A stretch of 64,000 bases of DNA, taken from Ottowia flava (GTDB lineage Bacteria; Pseudomonadota; Gammaproteobacteria; Burkholderiales; Burkholderiaceae_C). A program made the translations under genes and the position numbers. Positions 45,214-55,743 of this stretch are shown here, one piece after another. Below the pieces are notes generated by a model. It ran no database searches. It had not been told where the DNA came from and saw nothing but the letters and a program-made list of their open reading frames with translations. The stretch lies in the NCBI RefSeq assembly GCF_008017535.1, contig NZ_VRUA01000002.1, positions 310,001-374,000 on the forward strand, read 5' to 3'. Positions within the stretch are counted from its first letter, which is position 1. Each line of letters opens with the position of its first letter.

Positions 45214-46913
45214 ACGACATTCGCCGCACGATCCTTTGGGTCATCTTTGCCTTTTCCCTGGTCATGCTGTGGGATCAGTGGCAGGTTCACAACGGCAAAA
45301 AGCCCACCTTCTTCCCCGGTAGCGCCACCACGGCCGCCAGTGGGGCCAGCGCCCCGGCGTCGGCCGCACAAGCCCCAGGCTCGGCACCGTCGGCGGTGCC
45401 CAGCGCACAGACCTCGGCAACAGGCGCGACGCCGCCGACCGGTGCCCCCGCCACAGCGGCCGCCGCCACGCCGCGGGAGCGCGTGGAAATCACCTCCGAC
45501 GTGCTCAAACTCACCTTCGATACCGAAGGTGGCACGCTCATCAAGAGCGAATTCCTCAAATTCCCAGAGCAAGACCAGCAGGGCGCTCCCTTCGTGCTGC
45601 TCGACACCAGCGCCAACCGGGTTTACCAGGCGCAAACAGGCCTGATCGGCGGCAATTTCCCGACCCACAAGACGCCGATGACCTTCACCGGCGACCGCGC
45701 GCTGAAGGACGGCGCCAACGATCTGGTGCTGCGCTTTGCCTCCGCCGATGTGGGTGGCGTGCGCCTGACCAAGACCTACACGCTCAAGCGCGGCTCCTAC
45801 GTGATCGATGTCCGCCACGAAGTGGTCAACGACAGCGGCCAGCCCGTCAACCCTCAGCTGTACCTGCAACTGGTGCGCGACGGTAACAAGGCGCCGGGCG
45901 AATCGTCGTTCTATTCCACCTTCACTGGCCCGGCGTTCTACACCGACGCCAAGAAGTTCCAGAAGGTGGCCTTTACCGATATCGAAAAAGGCAAGGCGGA
46001 CTTCGTCACCCAATCGCCGGACGGCTGGGTCGCGATGGTTCAGCACTACTTTGCCAGCGCGTGGCTGCCGGCGCCGGGCAAGAACCATGAAAACTTCGCC
46101 CGCAAAGTGGGTGACAACCTCTACGCGGCCGGCCTCATCACGCCATTTGGCGCCGTCGCGCCGGGCCAGACCGGCACGACCCATAGCCGCCTGTTTGTCG
46201 GCCCCCAGGAAGAAAAGATGCTGGAGGGCATCGCCCCCGGCCTGGAGTTGGTCAAGGACTACGGTTTCTTCACAATCCTGTCCAAGCCGCTGTACTGGCT
46301 GCTCGACAAGCTGCACGGCTTCATCGGCAACTGGGGCTGGTCGATCGTGGCGCTGGTGGTGCTGCTGAAGATCGCCTTTTACTGGTTCAACGCCAAGGCC
46401 TACGCGTCGATGGCCAAGATGAAAGCCATCAACCCCAAGGTGATGGAGCTGCGTGAGCGCTACAAGGACAACCCGCAGCAGATGCAGATGGAGATGATGC
46501 GCATCTACCGCGAGGAAAAGGTCAACCCGATGGGCGGCTGCCTGCCGATCATCATCCAGATTCCCGTGTTCATTGCGCTGTACTGGGTGCTGCTGTCGTC
46601 GGTCGAAATGCGCGGCGCGCCCTGGATCCTGTGGATCAAGGATTTGTCGGTGCGGGACCCGTACTTCATCCTGCCGATCATCATGACGCTGACCACGCTG
46701 CTGCAGACGGCGCTGAACCCGGCGCCGCCCGATCCGATGCAGGCCAAGCTGATGTGGTTCATGCCGCTCATCTTCAGCGTGATGTTCTTCTTCTTCCCGG
46801 CCGGCCTGGTGGTGTACTGGATCACGAACAACGTTCTGACCATCGCGCAGCAGTGGATTATCAACACCCGCATGGGGGTGCCACCCCAGTTCAATCTGCC
46901 GAAATTCAAGTAG
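45210..46913 (+). CDS. yidC: Membrane protein insertase YidC
   Basis: Inner-membrane insertase acting alone or with SecYEG. It has 567 residues: an N-terminal membrane anchor (MNDIRRTILWVIFAFSLVML), an Ala/Pro/Ser-rich linker (~28-85), a periplasmic domain (~90-345) and the conserved insertase core with five helices (WSIVALVVLLKIAFYWF onward to VVYWITNNVLTIAQQWI). The ATG at 45210 overlaps the yidD stop. A strong terminator follows 24 bp after the stop. Confidence 0.98.
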   Translation: MNDIRRTILWVIFAFSLVMLWDQWQVHNGKKPTFFPGSATTAASGASAPASAAQAPGSAPSAVPSAQTSATGATPPTGAPATAAAATPRERVEITSDVLKLTFDTEGGTLIKSEFLKFPEQDQQGAPFVLLDTSANRVYQAQTGLIGGNFPTHKTPMTFTGDRALKDGANDLVLRFASADVGGVRLTKTYTLKRGSYVIDVRHEVVNDSGQPVNPQLYLQLVRDGNKAPGESSFYSTFTGPAFYTDAKKFQKVAFTDIEKGKADFVTQSPDGWVAMVQHYFASAWLPAPGKNHENFARKVGDNLYAAGLITPFGAVAPGQTGTTHSRLFVGPQEEKMLEGIAPGLELVKDYGFFTILSKPLYWLLDKLHGFIGNWGWSIVALVVLLKIAFYWFNAKAYASMAKMKAINPKVMELRERYKDNPQQMQMEMMRIYREEKVNPMGGCLPIIIQIPVFIALYWVLLSSVEMRGAPWILWIKDLSVRDPYFILPIIMTLTTLLQTALNPAPPDPMQAKLMWFMPLIFSVMFFFFPAGLVVYWITNNVLTIAQQWIINTRMGVPPQFNLPKFK

Positions 46914-46936
46914 AAGCGTCCCTCTGCTTCCGTCTG

Positions 46937-46969
46937 AGCCGCGCCCTGCATGGGTCGCGGCTTTTTTTT
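46937..46969 (+). terminator. Rho-independent terminator after yidC
   Basis: Stem AGCCGCG-CCC / GGG-T-CGCGGCT with a short loop and eight Ts after it (46961-46969). Ends the rpmH-to-yidC operon. Confidence 0.88.
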
Positions 46970-47061
46970 GCGCTGTCAGCCGGGTAGAAACACTGGTCGG
47001 TATTTGCCGGTTTTTTTGTAGCATTGCCGGTTTCAACATTCCGTCCGGAAAGGCTTCCCCT

Positions 47062-48648
47062 ATGGCACGTTCCCTGTTTGCTCGCGGCGCGGTTGCGCTG
47101 GCCGTCCTGGCCGCCACCGGGCTGGCCCACTCGGCCACCTTGCGCATCGCAGGCGCCAACGACATCCTGACGTTCGACCCGGCCGGTCAGAACCACCAGA
47201 CCACGCTGGCCTACCAGCAGATGGTGTACGAGAGCCTGATCCGCTACGACGAGAAGTTCCAGATCCAGCCCGCGCTGGCCACCAAGTGGACGTTCGTCAC
47301 GCCCACCCAGCTGCGCTTCGAGCTGCGCAAGGGCGTCAAATTCCACGACGGCGCCCCGTTCACCGCCGACGATGTGGTGTTCTCCATCACGCGCGTGATG
47401 ACCCCGCCGTCCAACCTGACTTCCGCCGCCCAGAGCGTCAAGGAAGTCAAGAAGGTGGACGACTTCACCGTCGACGTGATCCTCAAGGGCCCCAGCCCCG
47501 TGGTGCTGCGCGAGCTGGTGGAGGCGCGCATCATGAACAAGGCCTGGGCCGAGAAGAACAACGCCACCAAAGCGCAGGACTACAAGGCCAAGGAAGAGAA
47601 TTTCGCGTCCCGCAATGCCAACGGCACGGGACCGTTCCAACTGGTCGGCTGGCAGCCGGACACCAAGACCACGCTGAAGAAAAACCCGAACTGGTGGGAC
47701 AAGCCCAAGGGCAACATTGACGAGGTGATCTTCACCCCGATAAAGTCCGCCGCCACGCGCTCGGCCGCGCTGATCTCCGGCCAAGTCGACATGGTGGTCG
47801 ACCCACCGGTGCAAGACCTGGAGCGCACCAAGCGCGACCCCAACATCCGCGTCATCGAAGGCGCCGAGAACCGCACCATCTTCCTGGGCTTCGATCAGTT
47901 CCGCGAAGAACTGATGGGCTCCAACGTCAAGGGCAAGAACCCGCTGAAGGACAAGCGCGTGCGCCAGGCGCTCTACCAGGCGGTGGACATGGGCGCGATC
48001 GAAAAGAACGTCATGCGCGGCCTGGGCAAGCCCACCGGCACGATGATCGCCCCGATGGTCCATGGCTGGACCAAGGAACTGGGTGCGCGCGCGTCCAAGT
48101 ACGACGTGAACGCCGCCAAGAAGCTGCTGGCCGATGCGGGTTACCCCAACGGCTTTGAGCTGACGCTGGACTGCCCGAACGACCGCTACGTCAACGACGA
48201 GGCGATCTGCCAGGCGATCACCGCGATGTGGACCCGCGTCGGCGTCAAGACGAAGCTGCAGACCAACCCCATGGCCATCCACAGCGCCAAGATCCAGAAG
48301 TTCGACGTCAGCGCCTACATGCTGGGCTGGGGCGTGGCCACGTTCGACGCGCTGTATTCGCTCGATTCGCTGATCAGCACCGTCGATCCGAAGGGCGGCG
48401 CGGCCGGCAACTTCAACTGCGGCCGCATGAGCAACCCGAAGGTTGATCTGCTGATTAACAACATCAAGACGGAGATGGACGCCAAGAAGCGCGACGACAT
48501 GATCCACGAGGCGCTGCAGATCGTGAAGGACGACTACAACTACCTGCCGCTGCACGACCAGATCCGCCCCTGGGCCATGCGCAAGAACGTGACCACCGTG
48601 CACCGTGCGGACGATCGCCCGATGCCGACCTGGACAACTATCAAATAA
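47062..48648 (+). CDS. ABC transporter periplasmic binding protein, family 5 (peptide/nickel type)
   Basis: A 528-residue solute receptor of the DppA/OppA group. Residues 1-27 are a signal peptide (MARSLFARGAVALAVLAATGLAHSA). The family blocks GVKFHDGAPFTADDVVFSITRV near 95-115, FQLVGWQPDTKTTLKKNPNWW and LKDKRVRQALYQAVD near 295 are clear. No permease or ATPase genes are adjacent, so it is an orphan receptor. Ligands in the family are short peptides, nickel or opines; the ligand here is unknown. The gene stops within a repeat copy and has its own terminator. Confidence 0.92.
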   Translation: MARSLFARGAVALAVLAATGLAHSATLRIAGANDILTFDPAGQNHQTTLAYQQMVYESLIRYDEKFQIQPALATKWTFVTPTQLRFELRKGVKFHDGAPFTADDVVFSITRVMTPPSNLTSAAQSVKEVKKVDDFTVDVILKGPSPVVLRELVEARIMNKAWAEKNNATKAQDYKAKEENFASRNANGTGPFQLVGWQPDTKTTLKKNPNWWDKPKGNIDEVIFTPIKSAATRSAALISGQVDMVVDPPVQDLERTKRDPNIRVIEGAENRTIFLGFDQFREELMGSNVKGKNPLKDKRVRQALYQAVDMGAIEKNVMRGLGKPTGTMIAPMVHGWTKELGARASKYDVNAAKKLLADAGYPNGFELTLDCPNDRYVNDEAICQAITAMWTRVGVKTKLQTNPMAIHSAKIQKFDVSAYMLGWGVATFDALYSLDSLISTVDPKGGAAGNFNCGRMSNPKVDLLINNIKTEMDAKKRDDMIHEALQIVKDDYNYLPLHDQIRPWAMRKNVTTVHRADDRPMPTWTTIK

Positions 48649-48700
48649 ATAGCTACTCGCGCAGATGGTTGTAGGGCTACCGCCCTATTCGATCTAAAAC
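48637..48700 (+). repeat. ~65 bp repeat copy at the end of the ABC receptor gene
   Basis: Begins ACTATCAAATAAATAGCTAC, then TCGCGCAGATGGTTGTAGGG and CTACCGCCCTATTCGATCTAAAA. It contains the TAA stop of the receptor gene and runs into the following terminator. Confidence 0.8.
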
Positions 48701-48726
48701 CCCGGCCAATGCGCCGGGGTTTTTCT
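48696..48726 (+). terminator. Rho-independent terminator after the ABC receptor gene
   Basis: Stem ACCCCGGC / GCCGGGGT with loop CAATGC, followed by TTTTTCTTT. Read on the minus strand it also has a short T-run, so it may also serve the convergent amidohydrolase gene. Confidence 0.88.
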
Positions 48727-48730
48727 TTGT

Positions 48731-49978
48731 TCAGGCTGCGAGCCGGTTGACCCGCAGCTGCCCGCCTTGCATCACCAGCGGAATGCGTTCGCCCTGCCCG
48801 GCCAGGCAGTGCAGATCGTCCAGCGGGTTGCCGTCCACCAGCAGCAGGTCGGCGCGCGCGCCGGGCACGATTTCGCCCAGTCGGCCAGCCTCGCCCAGGA
48901 TTTCCGCGCCGATCAGCGTCGCGCTTTGCAGCACTTCCAGTGGCGTCTGCACCTGCGCACGGATCAGGAATTCTTCGCTCTGGAGCCCGTGCGACGCTCC
49001 CAGCAGATCGGTGCCAAAACCCAGCTTCACACCCGCTTCCCGAAAGATCTGCAGCGATTGCAGCCCGGCTTCGCGCACCTGCGCGATCTTGGCGACGCTG
49101 TCGGCGCCCAGCCCCAGCCGCTGCCCGTCGCGCGCCAGCGCTTCGTACGTAATGAGCGTGGGCACGGCATACGCGCCGCGCGCGGCCATCAGCGCAGCGG
49201 TGGGCGCATCGATCAGGTTGCCGTGCTCGATGGTGCGCACGCCGCATTCCACCGCGCGGCGGATCGCCTCGGGCGTGTAGGCGTGCGCCAGCACATAGGT
49301 GTGGCGCGCGGCGGCTTCGTCGACGATGGCGCGCGTTTCCTCCAGCGAGTACCCCAGCGCGTTGACCGGGTCGGTGGGCGAGGCCACGCCGCCCGACGAC
49401 ATGATCTTGATCTGGTCGGCGCCCATCTGCAGCAGCTCGCGCACGGCGCGCCGCGCCGCGTCCACGCCATCCACCACGCGCGTGCTAGCCAGCCGCTGGC
49501 AACCACAGCCCAGCGGCTGCAAGCGGTCGCTTCGTGGCCGGAAATCACCGTGTCCGCCCGTCGGGCTGAGCGCCGGGCCGCTGACGAATAGACGCGGGCC
49601 GGTCACTGTGCCGTCCATGCCGTCGTCGATGGCGGCCTTCAGCGCGTGGTCGGCACCGCCCGCATCGCGCACGGTGGTGAAGCCGCGCTGCAGCATCCCG
49701 CGCAGGATGGGCAGCGCGCGCAAGGCCAGCGTGGTGTTGGCGGTGTCGGCCAGCAGGCCCAGGTTGGTCTGCGAGAAGGTGACGTGCACGTGGCAATCGA
49801 TCAGCCCCGGCATCAAGGTGCGGCCGCCGCCGTCGATGCTGCGGGCGCTGGCCGCCGCGATGGGCCGGTCGGACACCTCGCGCACGGCGTCGTCTTCGAC
49901 CAGCACGCTGTGATCGGGCCGCAGCTCGCCCGATCGCACGTCGAGCAGGTGGACGTTGTGCAGCAGGATCAGGCTCAT
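48731..49978 (-). CDS. Metal-dependent amidohydrolase (imidazolonepropionase-like)
   Basis: A 415-residue TIM-barrel hydrolase of the amidohydrolase superfamily. The metal-binding H-x-H is in [11 protein letters not shown] near residue 60; further ligands are in [14 protein letters not shown] and [10 protein letters not shown] (~225-255) and the catalytic Asp in [13 protein letters not shown] near 320. The ATG at 49978 gives [18 protein letters not shown]; the open frame continues upstream antisense to mnmE and is ignored. Related proteins act on peptides with C-terminal proline, organophosphates or cyclic amides. The convergent family-5 receptor could supply a peptide substrate (inference). 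Confidence 0.88.
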   Translation of the reverse strand: MSLILLHNVHLLDVRSGELRPDHSVLVEDDAVREVSDRPIAAASARSIDGGGRTLMPGLIDCHVHVTFSQTNLGLLADTANTTLALRALPILRGMLQRGFTTVRDAGGADHALKAAIDDGMDGTVTGPRLFVSGPALSPTGGHGDFRPRSDRLQPLGCGCQRLASTRVVDGVDAARRAVRELLQMGADQIKIMSSGGVASPTDPVNALGYSLEETRAIVDEAAARHTYVLAHAYTPEAIRRAVECGVRTIEHGNLIDAPTAALMAARGAYAVPTLITYEALARDGQRLGLGADSVAKIAQVREAGLQSLQIFREAGVKLGFGTDLLGASHGLQSEEFLIRAQVQTPLEVLQSATLIGAEILGEAGRLGEIVPGARADLLLVDGNPLDDLHCLAGQGERIPLVMQGGQLRVNRLAA

Positions 49979-50023
49979 GGCGAACGGCGCGGGGCGTGCA
50001 GCGGGGTATCGGACAATCATGCC

Positions 50024-51436
50024 ATGCAGCCGCCACGCCCCGACCCCATCGTTGCCATTGCCACAGCCCCCGGGCGCGGCGCCGTGGGCATCGTGCGCGT
50101 CTCCGGCCACGCGCTCGGGCCGCTGGCCGATGCGCTGCTCGGCCGCCTGCCAGCGCCCCGTGTGGCGGCCTACGGGCCGTTTCGCGACGCCGATGGTTCC
50201 GGCATCGACCACGGCCTGGCCCTGCACTTTCCGGCCCCGCATTCGTACACGGGCGAAGACGTGCTGGAGCTGCAGGCGCACGGCGGCCCCGTGGTGCTTC
50301 AGCTGCTGCTGGCCCGCTGCCTGACAGCGGCGGCCGAGGTCGACGCCGGCACGGGCGCGGCACGCCTGCCCCGCCTGCGGTTGGCACGGCCGGGCGAGTT
50401 CACCGAGCGCGCCTTCCTGAACGACAAGCTCGATCTGGCGCAAGCCGAGGCGGTGATGGACCTGATCGACGCCAGCACCGAGGCGGCAGCGCGCTCGGCA
50501 AGCCGATCGCTCGCGGGCGAGTTCTCGGGCGCCATCCACACGCTGCGCGACGGGCTGATCCACCTGCGCATGCTGATCGAGGCGACGCTGGACTTTCCTG
50601 AGGAAGAAATCGACGTTCTGAGCACGCACGACGTGCGCGGACAGCTATCAAACTTGAAGCAAACGTTGGCCGATGTGCAGGCGCGTGCGCGCCAGGGTGC
50701 GCTGCTGCGCGAAGGCATCAAGGTCGTGATCGCCGGACAGCCGAACGCGGGCAAGAGCTCGCTGCTGAACGCGTTGGCGGGGGCCGAGCTGGCCATCGTC
50801 ACGCCCATCGCCGGCACCACGCGCGACGTGGTGCAGCAGACCATCCAGATCGAGGGCGTGCCGCTGCACGTGCTGGACACCGCGGGGCTGCGCCAGAGCG
50901 AGGACGAGGTTGAGCGCATCGGCATCGAGCGTGCCTGGGCACACATCGCCTCGGCCGATGCGGTGTTGCTGCTGCACGATCTGACGCGGCTGCAAGACCC
51001 GACCTACCAGGTCGAGGACCGCCACATCGCCGCCGAGATGGCGGCGCAGCTGCCGCGCAGCGTGCCGGTGCTGCACGTCTGGAACAAGCACGATGCGGTG
51101 CCTGGCGCGCTGCCCGCAGGGGACGGGATCGGCCTGTCGGCCAAGACGGGCGACGGCTTGGAGGCGCTGCGCCAGCGGCTGCTGGCGCTGGCCGGCTGGC
51201 AGGCGGGCGCGGAAGGTGGTGTGTTCATCGCCCGCCAGCGGCACCTGCAGGCGCTGGCGCGCGCGAACGACCATCTGGCGGCCGCCGAAGCCCACCTCGG
51301 GCCGCCGGCAGCCGCGCTGGACCTGCTGGCGGAAGAGCTGCGGCTGGCGCAAGTGGCGCTGGGCGAGATCACGGGCGAGTTCTCGGCCGACGACCTGCTG
51401 GGCGTGATCTTCTCGCGCTTTTGCATCGGCAAGTAG
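50024..51436 (+). CDS. mnmE: tRNA modification GTPase MnmE
   Basis: With MnmG makes the cmnm5U34 modification of tRNA wobble uridines. It has 470 residues: N-terminal tetrahydrofolate-binding domain, helical domain and inserted G domain with [14 protein letters not shown] (G1), TTRD (G2), DTAGLRQ (G3) and NKHD (G4); the C-terminus is the conserved FCIGK with its catalytic Cys. The ATG at 50024 gives [22 protein letters not shown]. It usually follows yidC directly; here a receptor gene and an amidohydrolase intervene. A repeat remnant encodes part of the linker near residue 205. Confidence 0.97.
   Translation: MQPPRPDPIVAIATAPGRGAVGIVRVSGHALGPLADALLGRLPAPRVAAYGPFRDADGSGIDHGLALHFPAPHSYTGEDVLELQAHGGPVVLQLLLARCLTAAAEVDAGTGAARLPRLRLARPGEFTERAFLNDKLDLAQAEAVMDLIDASTEAAARSASRSLAGEFSGAIHTLRDGLIHLRMLIEATLDFPEEEIDVLSTHDVRGQLSNLKQTLADVQARARQGALLREGIKVVIAGQPNAGKSSLLNALAGAELAIVTPIAGTTRDVVQQTIQIEGVPLHVLDTAGLRQSEDEVERIGIERAWAHIASADAVLLLHDLTRLQDPTYQVEDRHIAAEMAAQLPRSVPVLHVWNKHDAVPGALPAGDGIGLSAKTGDGLEALRQRLLALAGWQAGAEGGVFIARQRHLQALARANDHLAAAEAHLGPPAAALDLLAEELRLAQVALGEITGEFSADDLLGVIFSRFCIGK
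50620..50662 (-). repeat. ~65 bp repeat remnant inside mnmE
   Basis: On the minus strand it reads GCTTCAAGTTTGATAGCTGT, then CCGCGCACGTCGTGCG. It encodes [11 protein letters not shown] just before the G domain. Short and partial. Confidence 0.4.
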
Positions 51437-51469
51437 CGCGCATGGCCGGAAGCCACGCGTCTGAAGAGT

Positions 51470-51531
51470 GTCAGATGAAAATGGCCTGTAAGGCAGACAG
51501 GGCCTGCGCGGCCAGCTATCGAATCAGAAGT
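51470..51531 (-). repeat. ~65 bp repeat copy between mnmE and apt
   Basis: On the minus strand: CTTCTGATTCGATAGCTGGC, then CGCGCAGGCCCTGTCTGCCT and TACAGGCCATTTTCATCTGA. It occupies nearly half of the 138 bp gap between the convergent mnmE and apt genes. Confidence 0.75.
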
Positions 51532-51574
51532 TAGTCTACTGTGGCAGGGGTGCGGTCGGCTGCCCGCGCTGGAC

Positions 51575-52132
51575 TCAGTGCCCTTCGAAATCGACCAGCG
51601 TGAACAGCGACAGCCCGGATTCCTTCAGCCGGGCCGAGCCGCCCAGCTCCGGCAAGTCAACGATGGCAGCGCCTTCGGTGACGACGGCGCCCTGCTTTTC
51701 GAGCAGTCGGCGGCCCGCCATCATGGTGCCGCCCGTGGCGATCAAGTCGTCGATCAGCAGCACACGCTGGCCGGGCTGCACGGCGTCGGTGTGCAGCTCG
51801 ACAGTGGCGCTGCCGTACTCCAGCTCATAGGTCTCTTCGACCGTGGTGAACGGCAGCTTGCCCTTCTTGCGGATCGGCACGAAACCGACGTTCAACTCGT
51901 ACGCCACGACCGAGCCGACGATGAAGCCGCGCGCATCGAGCCCTGCAACCACGTCGGGACGCAGGGCCGGGTCCATGTAGCGGTGAACGAAAGCGTCGAT
52001 CAGCACGCGGAACACGCGCGGGTTCTGCAGCAGCGGCGTGATGTCGCGAAACTGCACGCCCGGCGCGGGCCAGTCGGGCACGGTGCGGATGTGCTGGCGC
52101 AGGTAATCGCTGACGGACAAGGGTGTAGTCAT
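51575..52132 (-). CDS. apt: Adenine phosphoribosyltransferase
   Basis: Purine salvage enzyme making AMP from adenine and PRPP. It has 185 residues. The PRPP-binding motif [14 protein letters not shown] is near residue 125, and [26 protein letters not shown] near 70-95 is typical of Apt. The ATG at 52132 gives [22 protein letters not shown]. It is 32 bp from the antiporter gene on the same strand. Confidence 0.96.
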   Translation of the reverse strand: MTTPLSVSDYLRQHIRTVPDWPAPGVQFRDITPLLQNPRVFRVLIDAFVHRYMDPALRPDVVAGLDARGFIVGSVVAYELNVGFVPIRKKGKLPFTTVEETYELEYGSATVELHTDAVQPGQRVLLIDDLIATGGTMMAGRRLLEKQGAVVTEGAAIVDLPELGGSARLKESGLSLFTLVDFEGH

Positions 52133-52164
52133 GGGCCGATTGTGCCGCGCGGCCGCGGGAGAGC

Positions 52165-54150
52165 TCAAGCGGCCAGCGCCAGCTCGGCGCGGGCCAGTGC
52201 GTCCGCCCTGCCAGACAGCACGACGGTGTCGCCGCCATTCACCTGCGGATCGTCGTCTGTGGGTGCGGGGCGGCCGTTGCGGCGGCGCAGGCTGATGGCG
52301 CGCAGCTCGCCTCCGCTCTCGCTCAGCACCTGCGCGAGGTGGCGCCCGGCGAACCGTTCGGGGATCGTGAAGGTGGCCAGACGCTCTTGCGCCATCTCGT
52401 CGTCGCTCACATCGTCAGCGCCGTGGAAGAAGCCGCGCAATAGGCCGTAGCGGGCCTCGCGCTGCTCCTGCACGATGCGGATCACGCGGCGCATGGGCAC
52501 GCCCATGAGCGCGAGGGCGTGGCTGGCCAGCATGAGCGAGCCTTCCAGCGATTCGGGTACCACCTCGGTGGCGCCAGCTGTGCGCAGGATTTCAAGGTCG
52601 CGGTCGGTCTGGGTGCGAACGATCACGGGAACCTGCGGCGCGTGGTGGCGCACCGTGTCCAGAACCTTCATCACGCTGTGCTGGTCCAGGTAGGTGATGG
52701 CCACCGCACTGGCGCGCCCCAGCCCCGCTGCAATCAGCGCCTGCGCCTTGGCGGCATCGCCAAACGCCACCGCATGGCCCGCCGCGCGCGCCTGGCGCAC
52801 ACGGTCGGGGTCCAGGTCCAGCGCGACATAGGGAATGCCTTCGCGCTCCAGAAGGCGCGCCATCGCCTGACCACTGCGCCCATAGCCGCAGATCAGCACG
52901 TGGGCACGGGTATTGATCGATTCTTGAGCGATCGAAGTCATCTGCAGCGACTGCTGCATCCATTCGCTGGCCACCAGCCGCATCACGATGCGGTTGCTGG
53001 CCATGATGATGAAGGGCGTGGCCAGCATCGACAGCACCATGGCGGCAAGTACGGGCGTAAACAGTTCCGGCGGCACCAGCCCACCGCGCCGCCCGATAGA
53101 CAGCAGCACAAAACCGAATTCACCGGCCTGGGCAAGGTAGAGACCGGTGCGCAGGGCCACACCGCCGCTGGCACCCAACCAGCGCGCCAGCGCGGTCACG
53201 AGCACCAGCTTGAAGGTCACGGGGATGAGCAGCAGCACCAGAACCAGGTACCACTGCATGACCACCTGACGCCAGTCGAGCAGCATACCGATGGTGATGA
53301 AGAACAGACCGAGCAGCACGTCGTGGAAAGGGCGGATCTCGGACTCGACCTGCACCTTGAACTCCGTCTCCGATATCAGCACGCCGCAGATGAAGGCCCC
53401 CAGCGCCAGGCTCAGCCCGGCCTGCTCTGTCAACCAGGCCAGACCGAGCGTCATCAGCAGCAAGTTGAGTACAAACAGCTCTTCGCTCTTGACCCGCGCC
53501 ACCAGCGTCAGCCACCACCGCATCACGCGCTGGCCGCCCCACAACAGCAACGTGATCAGCAGGGCCGCCTTGAAACCCGCCGCCAGCAGCGCGCCGGCCA
53601 GCGCCTCTGGCGCGGCGCCCAATGCCGGCACGAGCACCAGCAGCCAGACCACGGCCAAGTCCTGGAACAGCAGCACGCCCATGACGCGCTGGCCGTAGGG
53701 CGAATCCAGTTCAAGGCGATCAGCCATCATCTTGACGACGATAGCGGTGCTGCTCATGGCCAACGCCCCCGACAGGGTTAGCGAGGTCTGCCAGCCCAGC
53801 GGCCACACCTGCGGGAGCCAAGCCTGCAGCGCCACGCCAGCCAGCGTGACGACCAGCATCGTCAGGCCCACTTGCGCAAGGCCCAGGCCAAACACATGGC
53901 GCCGCATGGCACGCAGCTTGGGCAGGTTGAATTCGAGCCCGATCACGAACATCAGAAACACGACGCCATACTCGGCCAGGTGCCGTATGCTTTCAGCGTC
54001 CTGCCCGTAGGCAAGTCCAAGCGTGTGGGGCTCCATCATGACCCCCGCCACCAGGTAGCCCAGGATGGCGGGGAGCTTGAGCCAGCGACAGGCTGTCACT
54101 GCCAGCACGGCGGCCAGCAAGTACAGCAGCGTGAGCTCAAGCGCATTCAT
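52165..54150 (-). CDS. CPA2-family cation:proton antiporter with TrkA domains (KefB/YbaL type)
   Basis: A 661-residue inner-membrane antiporter. The first ~385 residues hold about 12 helices with the antiporter core [18 protein letters not shown] and [18 protein letters not shown] TrkA-N (RCK) NAD-binding domain follows ([20 protein letters not shown] near 417), then a TrkA-C domain at the C-terminus (~575-655). The layout fits Kef-type K+ efflux systems; whether glutathione controls it cannot be told from sequence. It is divergent from kdsD with only 40 bp between start codons. Confidence 0.92.
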   Translation of the reverse strand: MNALELTLLYLLAAVLAVTACRWLKLPAILGYLVAGVMMEPHTLGLAYGQDAESIRHLAEYGVVFLMFVIGLEFNLPKLRAMRRHVFGLGLAQVGLTMLVVTLAGVALQAWLPQVWPLGWQTSLTLSGALAMSSTAIVVKMMADRLELDSPYGQRVMGVLLFQDLAVVWLLVLVPALGAAPEALAGALLAAGFKAALLITLLLWGGQRVMRWWLTLVARVKSEELFVLNLLLMTLGLAWLTEQAGLSLALGAFICGVLISETEFKVQVESEIRPFHDVLLGLFFITIGMLLDWRQVVMQWYLVLVLLLIPVTFKLVLVTALARWLGASGGVALRTGLYLAQAGEFGFVLLSIGRRGGLVPPELFTPVLAAMVLSMLATPFIIMASNRIVMRLVASEWMQQSLQMTSIAQESINTRAHVLICGYGRSGQAMARLLEREGIPYVALDLDPDRVRQARAAGHAVAFGDAAKAQALIAAGLGRASAVAITYLDQHSVMKVLDTVRHHAPQVPVIVRTQTDRDLEILRTAGATEVVPESLEGSLMLASHALALMGVPMRRVIRIVQEQREARYGLLRGFFHGADDVSDDEMAQERLATFTIPERFAGRHLAQVLSESGGELRAISLRRRNGRPAPTDDDPQVNGGDTVVLSGRADALARAELALAA

Positions 54151-54175
54151 CCACGAATGCTACTGGAACGCACTC

Positions 54176-54183
54176 TATAAAAT
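54176..54183 (+). promoter_or_regulatory. -10-like TATAAAAT directly before kdsD
   Basis: TATAAAAT ends 7 bp before the kdsD ATG. If it is a -10 element, transcription would begin at or just before the start codon, giving a leaderless or nearly leaderless mRNA. The -35 region 17 bp upstream (ACGAAT) is poor, so this is tentative. Confidence 0.3.
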
Positions 54184-54190
54184 CCCAAGG

Positions 54191-55168
54191 ATGAGTTTCG
54201 ACCCTGCCCAGGCACTGCGCTTGGCCCATGAGACGCTGGCCATCGAGGCTGCCGCCGTGCTCGGCCTGCAACGCAGGCTGAACAGCGACTTTTCGCGCGC
54301 CGTAGCCATGGTGCTGGGTGTGACCGGTCGCGTGGTCGTCATGGGCATGGGCAAGAGCGGCCACATCGGCCGCAAGATCGCCGCCACTCTGGCCTCCACC
54401 GGCACGCCCGCGATGTTCGTTCACCCTGCCGAAGCGAGCCACGGCGACCTAGGCATGGTGATGCCGGTCGATGTGGTGCTGGCGATCTCCAACAGCGGTG
54501 AAGCCGACGAACTCACCACGCTGCTCCCGCTGATCCGCCGCATGGGCGCACCTCTGGTCGCGATGACGGGCAACCCGCAATCGACACTCGGCCGCAACGC
54601 CGACCTGGTGCTGGACAGCAGCGTCGAGCGGGAGGCCTGTCCCCTAAACCTTGCCCCGACGGCGAGCACCACCGCCCAAATGGCCTTGGGCGATGCGCTT
54701 GCCATGGCGCTGCTGGATGCGCGCGGTTTCAAGACCGAGGACTTTGCGCGTTCGCACCCCGGTGGCGCCTTGGGGCGCCGCCTGCTGACCCGCGTAATGG
54801 ACATCATGCGCAGTGGCGAGGCCGTGCCACGCGTGGGGCCGGAGGCGGACTTCAGTGTGCTGATGCGGGAGATGACGCGCAAGGGCCTGGGCGCGTCGGC
54901 CGTCGTCGACGACGATGGCCGAGCCCTGGGCATCTTCACCGACGGCGATCTGCGTCGCTTGGTGGAAACCGGGCGCGATCTGCGTGCTCTGACGGCCCGT
55001 GAAGTCATGCACGGCACCCCACGGCATGTCCGTTCCGACGCTCTGGCCGCGGAGGCAGCCAAGCTGATGGAGCAGCACCGCGTCACCGTGCTGCTGGTCC
55101 ACGATGCCGACGGCAGGTTGGTCGGGGCCATCAACAGCAACGACCTCATGCGTGCGAAAGTGATCTGA
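54191..55168 (+). CDS. kdsD: Arabinose 5-phosphate isomerase
   Basis: Converts ribulose 5-phosphate to arabinose 5-phosphate, first step of Kdo synthesis for LPS. It has 325 residues: SIS domain (~35-175, VVVMGMGKSGHIGRKIAATLASTG and EASHGDLGMV) and two CBS domains (~205-325). The ATG at 54191 gives MSFDPAQALRLAHETLAIEA. It overlaps kdsC by one base (TGATG), so the two are coupled. Confidence 0.95.
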   Translation: MSFDPAQALRLAHETLAIEAAAVLGLQRRLNSDFSRAVAMVLGVTGRVVVMGMGKSGHIGRKIAATLASTGTPAMFVHPAEASHGDLGMVMPVDVVLAISNSGEADELTTLLPLIRRMGAPLVAMTGNPQSTLGRNADLVLDSSVEREACPLNLAPTASTTAQMALGDALAMALLDARGFKTEDFARSHPGGALGRRLLTRVMDIMRSGEAVPRVGPEADFSVLMREMTRKGLGASAVVDDDGRALGIFTDGDLRRLVETGRDLRALTAREVMHGTPRHVRSDALAAEAAKLMEQHRVTVLLVHDADGRLVGAINSNDLMRAKVI

Positions 55169-55743
55169 TGAGGCCAAGCATGCATTGGCCACCCGATACG
55201 CTGCTGGCGGCGCAAGGCATTCGCGTCGTCTTCTTTGACGTCGATGGCGTATTGACCGACGGGGGTCTGTATTTTTCCGCTGAGGGTGAAACGCTGAAGC
55301 GTTTTCATACCCTTGACGGCCATGGGATCAAATTGCTGGCACAGGCTGGCATTGTGCCGGCAGTCATCTCCGGCCGTGACTCCGCCGCGCTGCGCAAACG
55401 GCTTGGCGCGCTGGGGGTATCCCATGCCCGACTGGGCACTGAGGACAAGTTGCCGGCTGCCGAAGCGCTGCTGGCCGAATTGGGCCTCACGTGGCAGGAG
55501 GCGGCAGCGATGGGCGATGACTGGCCAGATTTGCCCGTGATGGCGCGTGCTGCCTTTTCCTGCGCGCCGCCGGGTGCTCACGCCGAGGCATTGGCGGTAG
55601 CGACCTACGTAACCCGGGCCCGTGCCGGCGAGGGGGCTGCGCGCGAGCTGTGCGACCTGTTGCTGGTGGCGAGTGGACAGTACGACCGCCTGCTGAACAC
55701 CCATCTTCAGATCGGCCTGGCTGACACGGAAAGCTCGACATGA
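55168..55743 (+). CDS. kdsC: 3-deoxy-D-manno-octulosonate 8-phosphate phosphatase
   Basis: HAD-family phosphatase releasing Kdo. It has 191 residues. Motif I FFDVDGVLTDGGLYF near residue 22, VISGRDSAALRKR near 66 and GDDWPDLPVM near 118 are the KdsC pattern with both catalytic Asp. Overlaps kdsD by 1 bp and lptC by 4 bp. Confidence 0.96.
   Translation: MRPSMHWPPDTLLAAQGIRVVFFDVDGVLTDGGLYFSAEGETLKRFHTLDGHGIKLLAQAGIVPAVISGRDSAALRKRLGALGVSHARLGTEDKLPAAEALLAELGLTWQEAAAMGDDWPDLPVMARAAFSCAPPGAHAEALAVATYVTRARAGEGAARELCDLLLVASGQYDRLLNTHLQIGLADTESST

Noticed and set aside
49646-50023. N-terminal extension of mnmE
   Set aside because: Overlaps the divergent amidohydrolase and precedes the conserved MnmE start at 50024.
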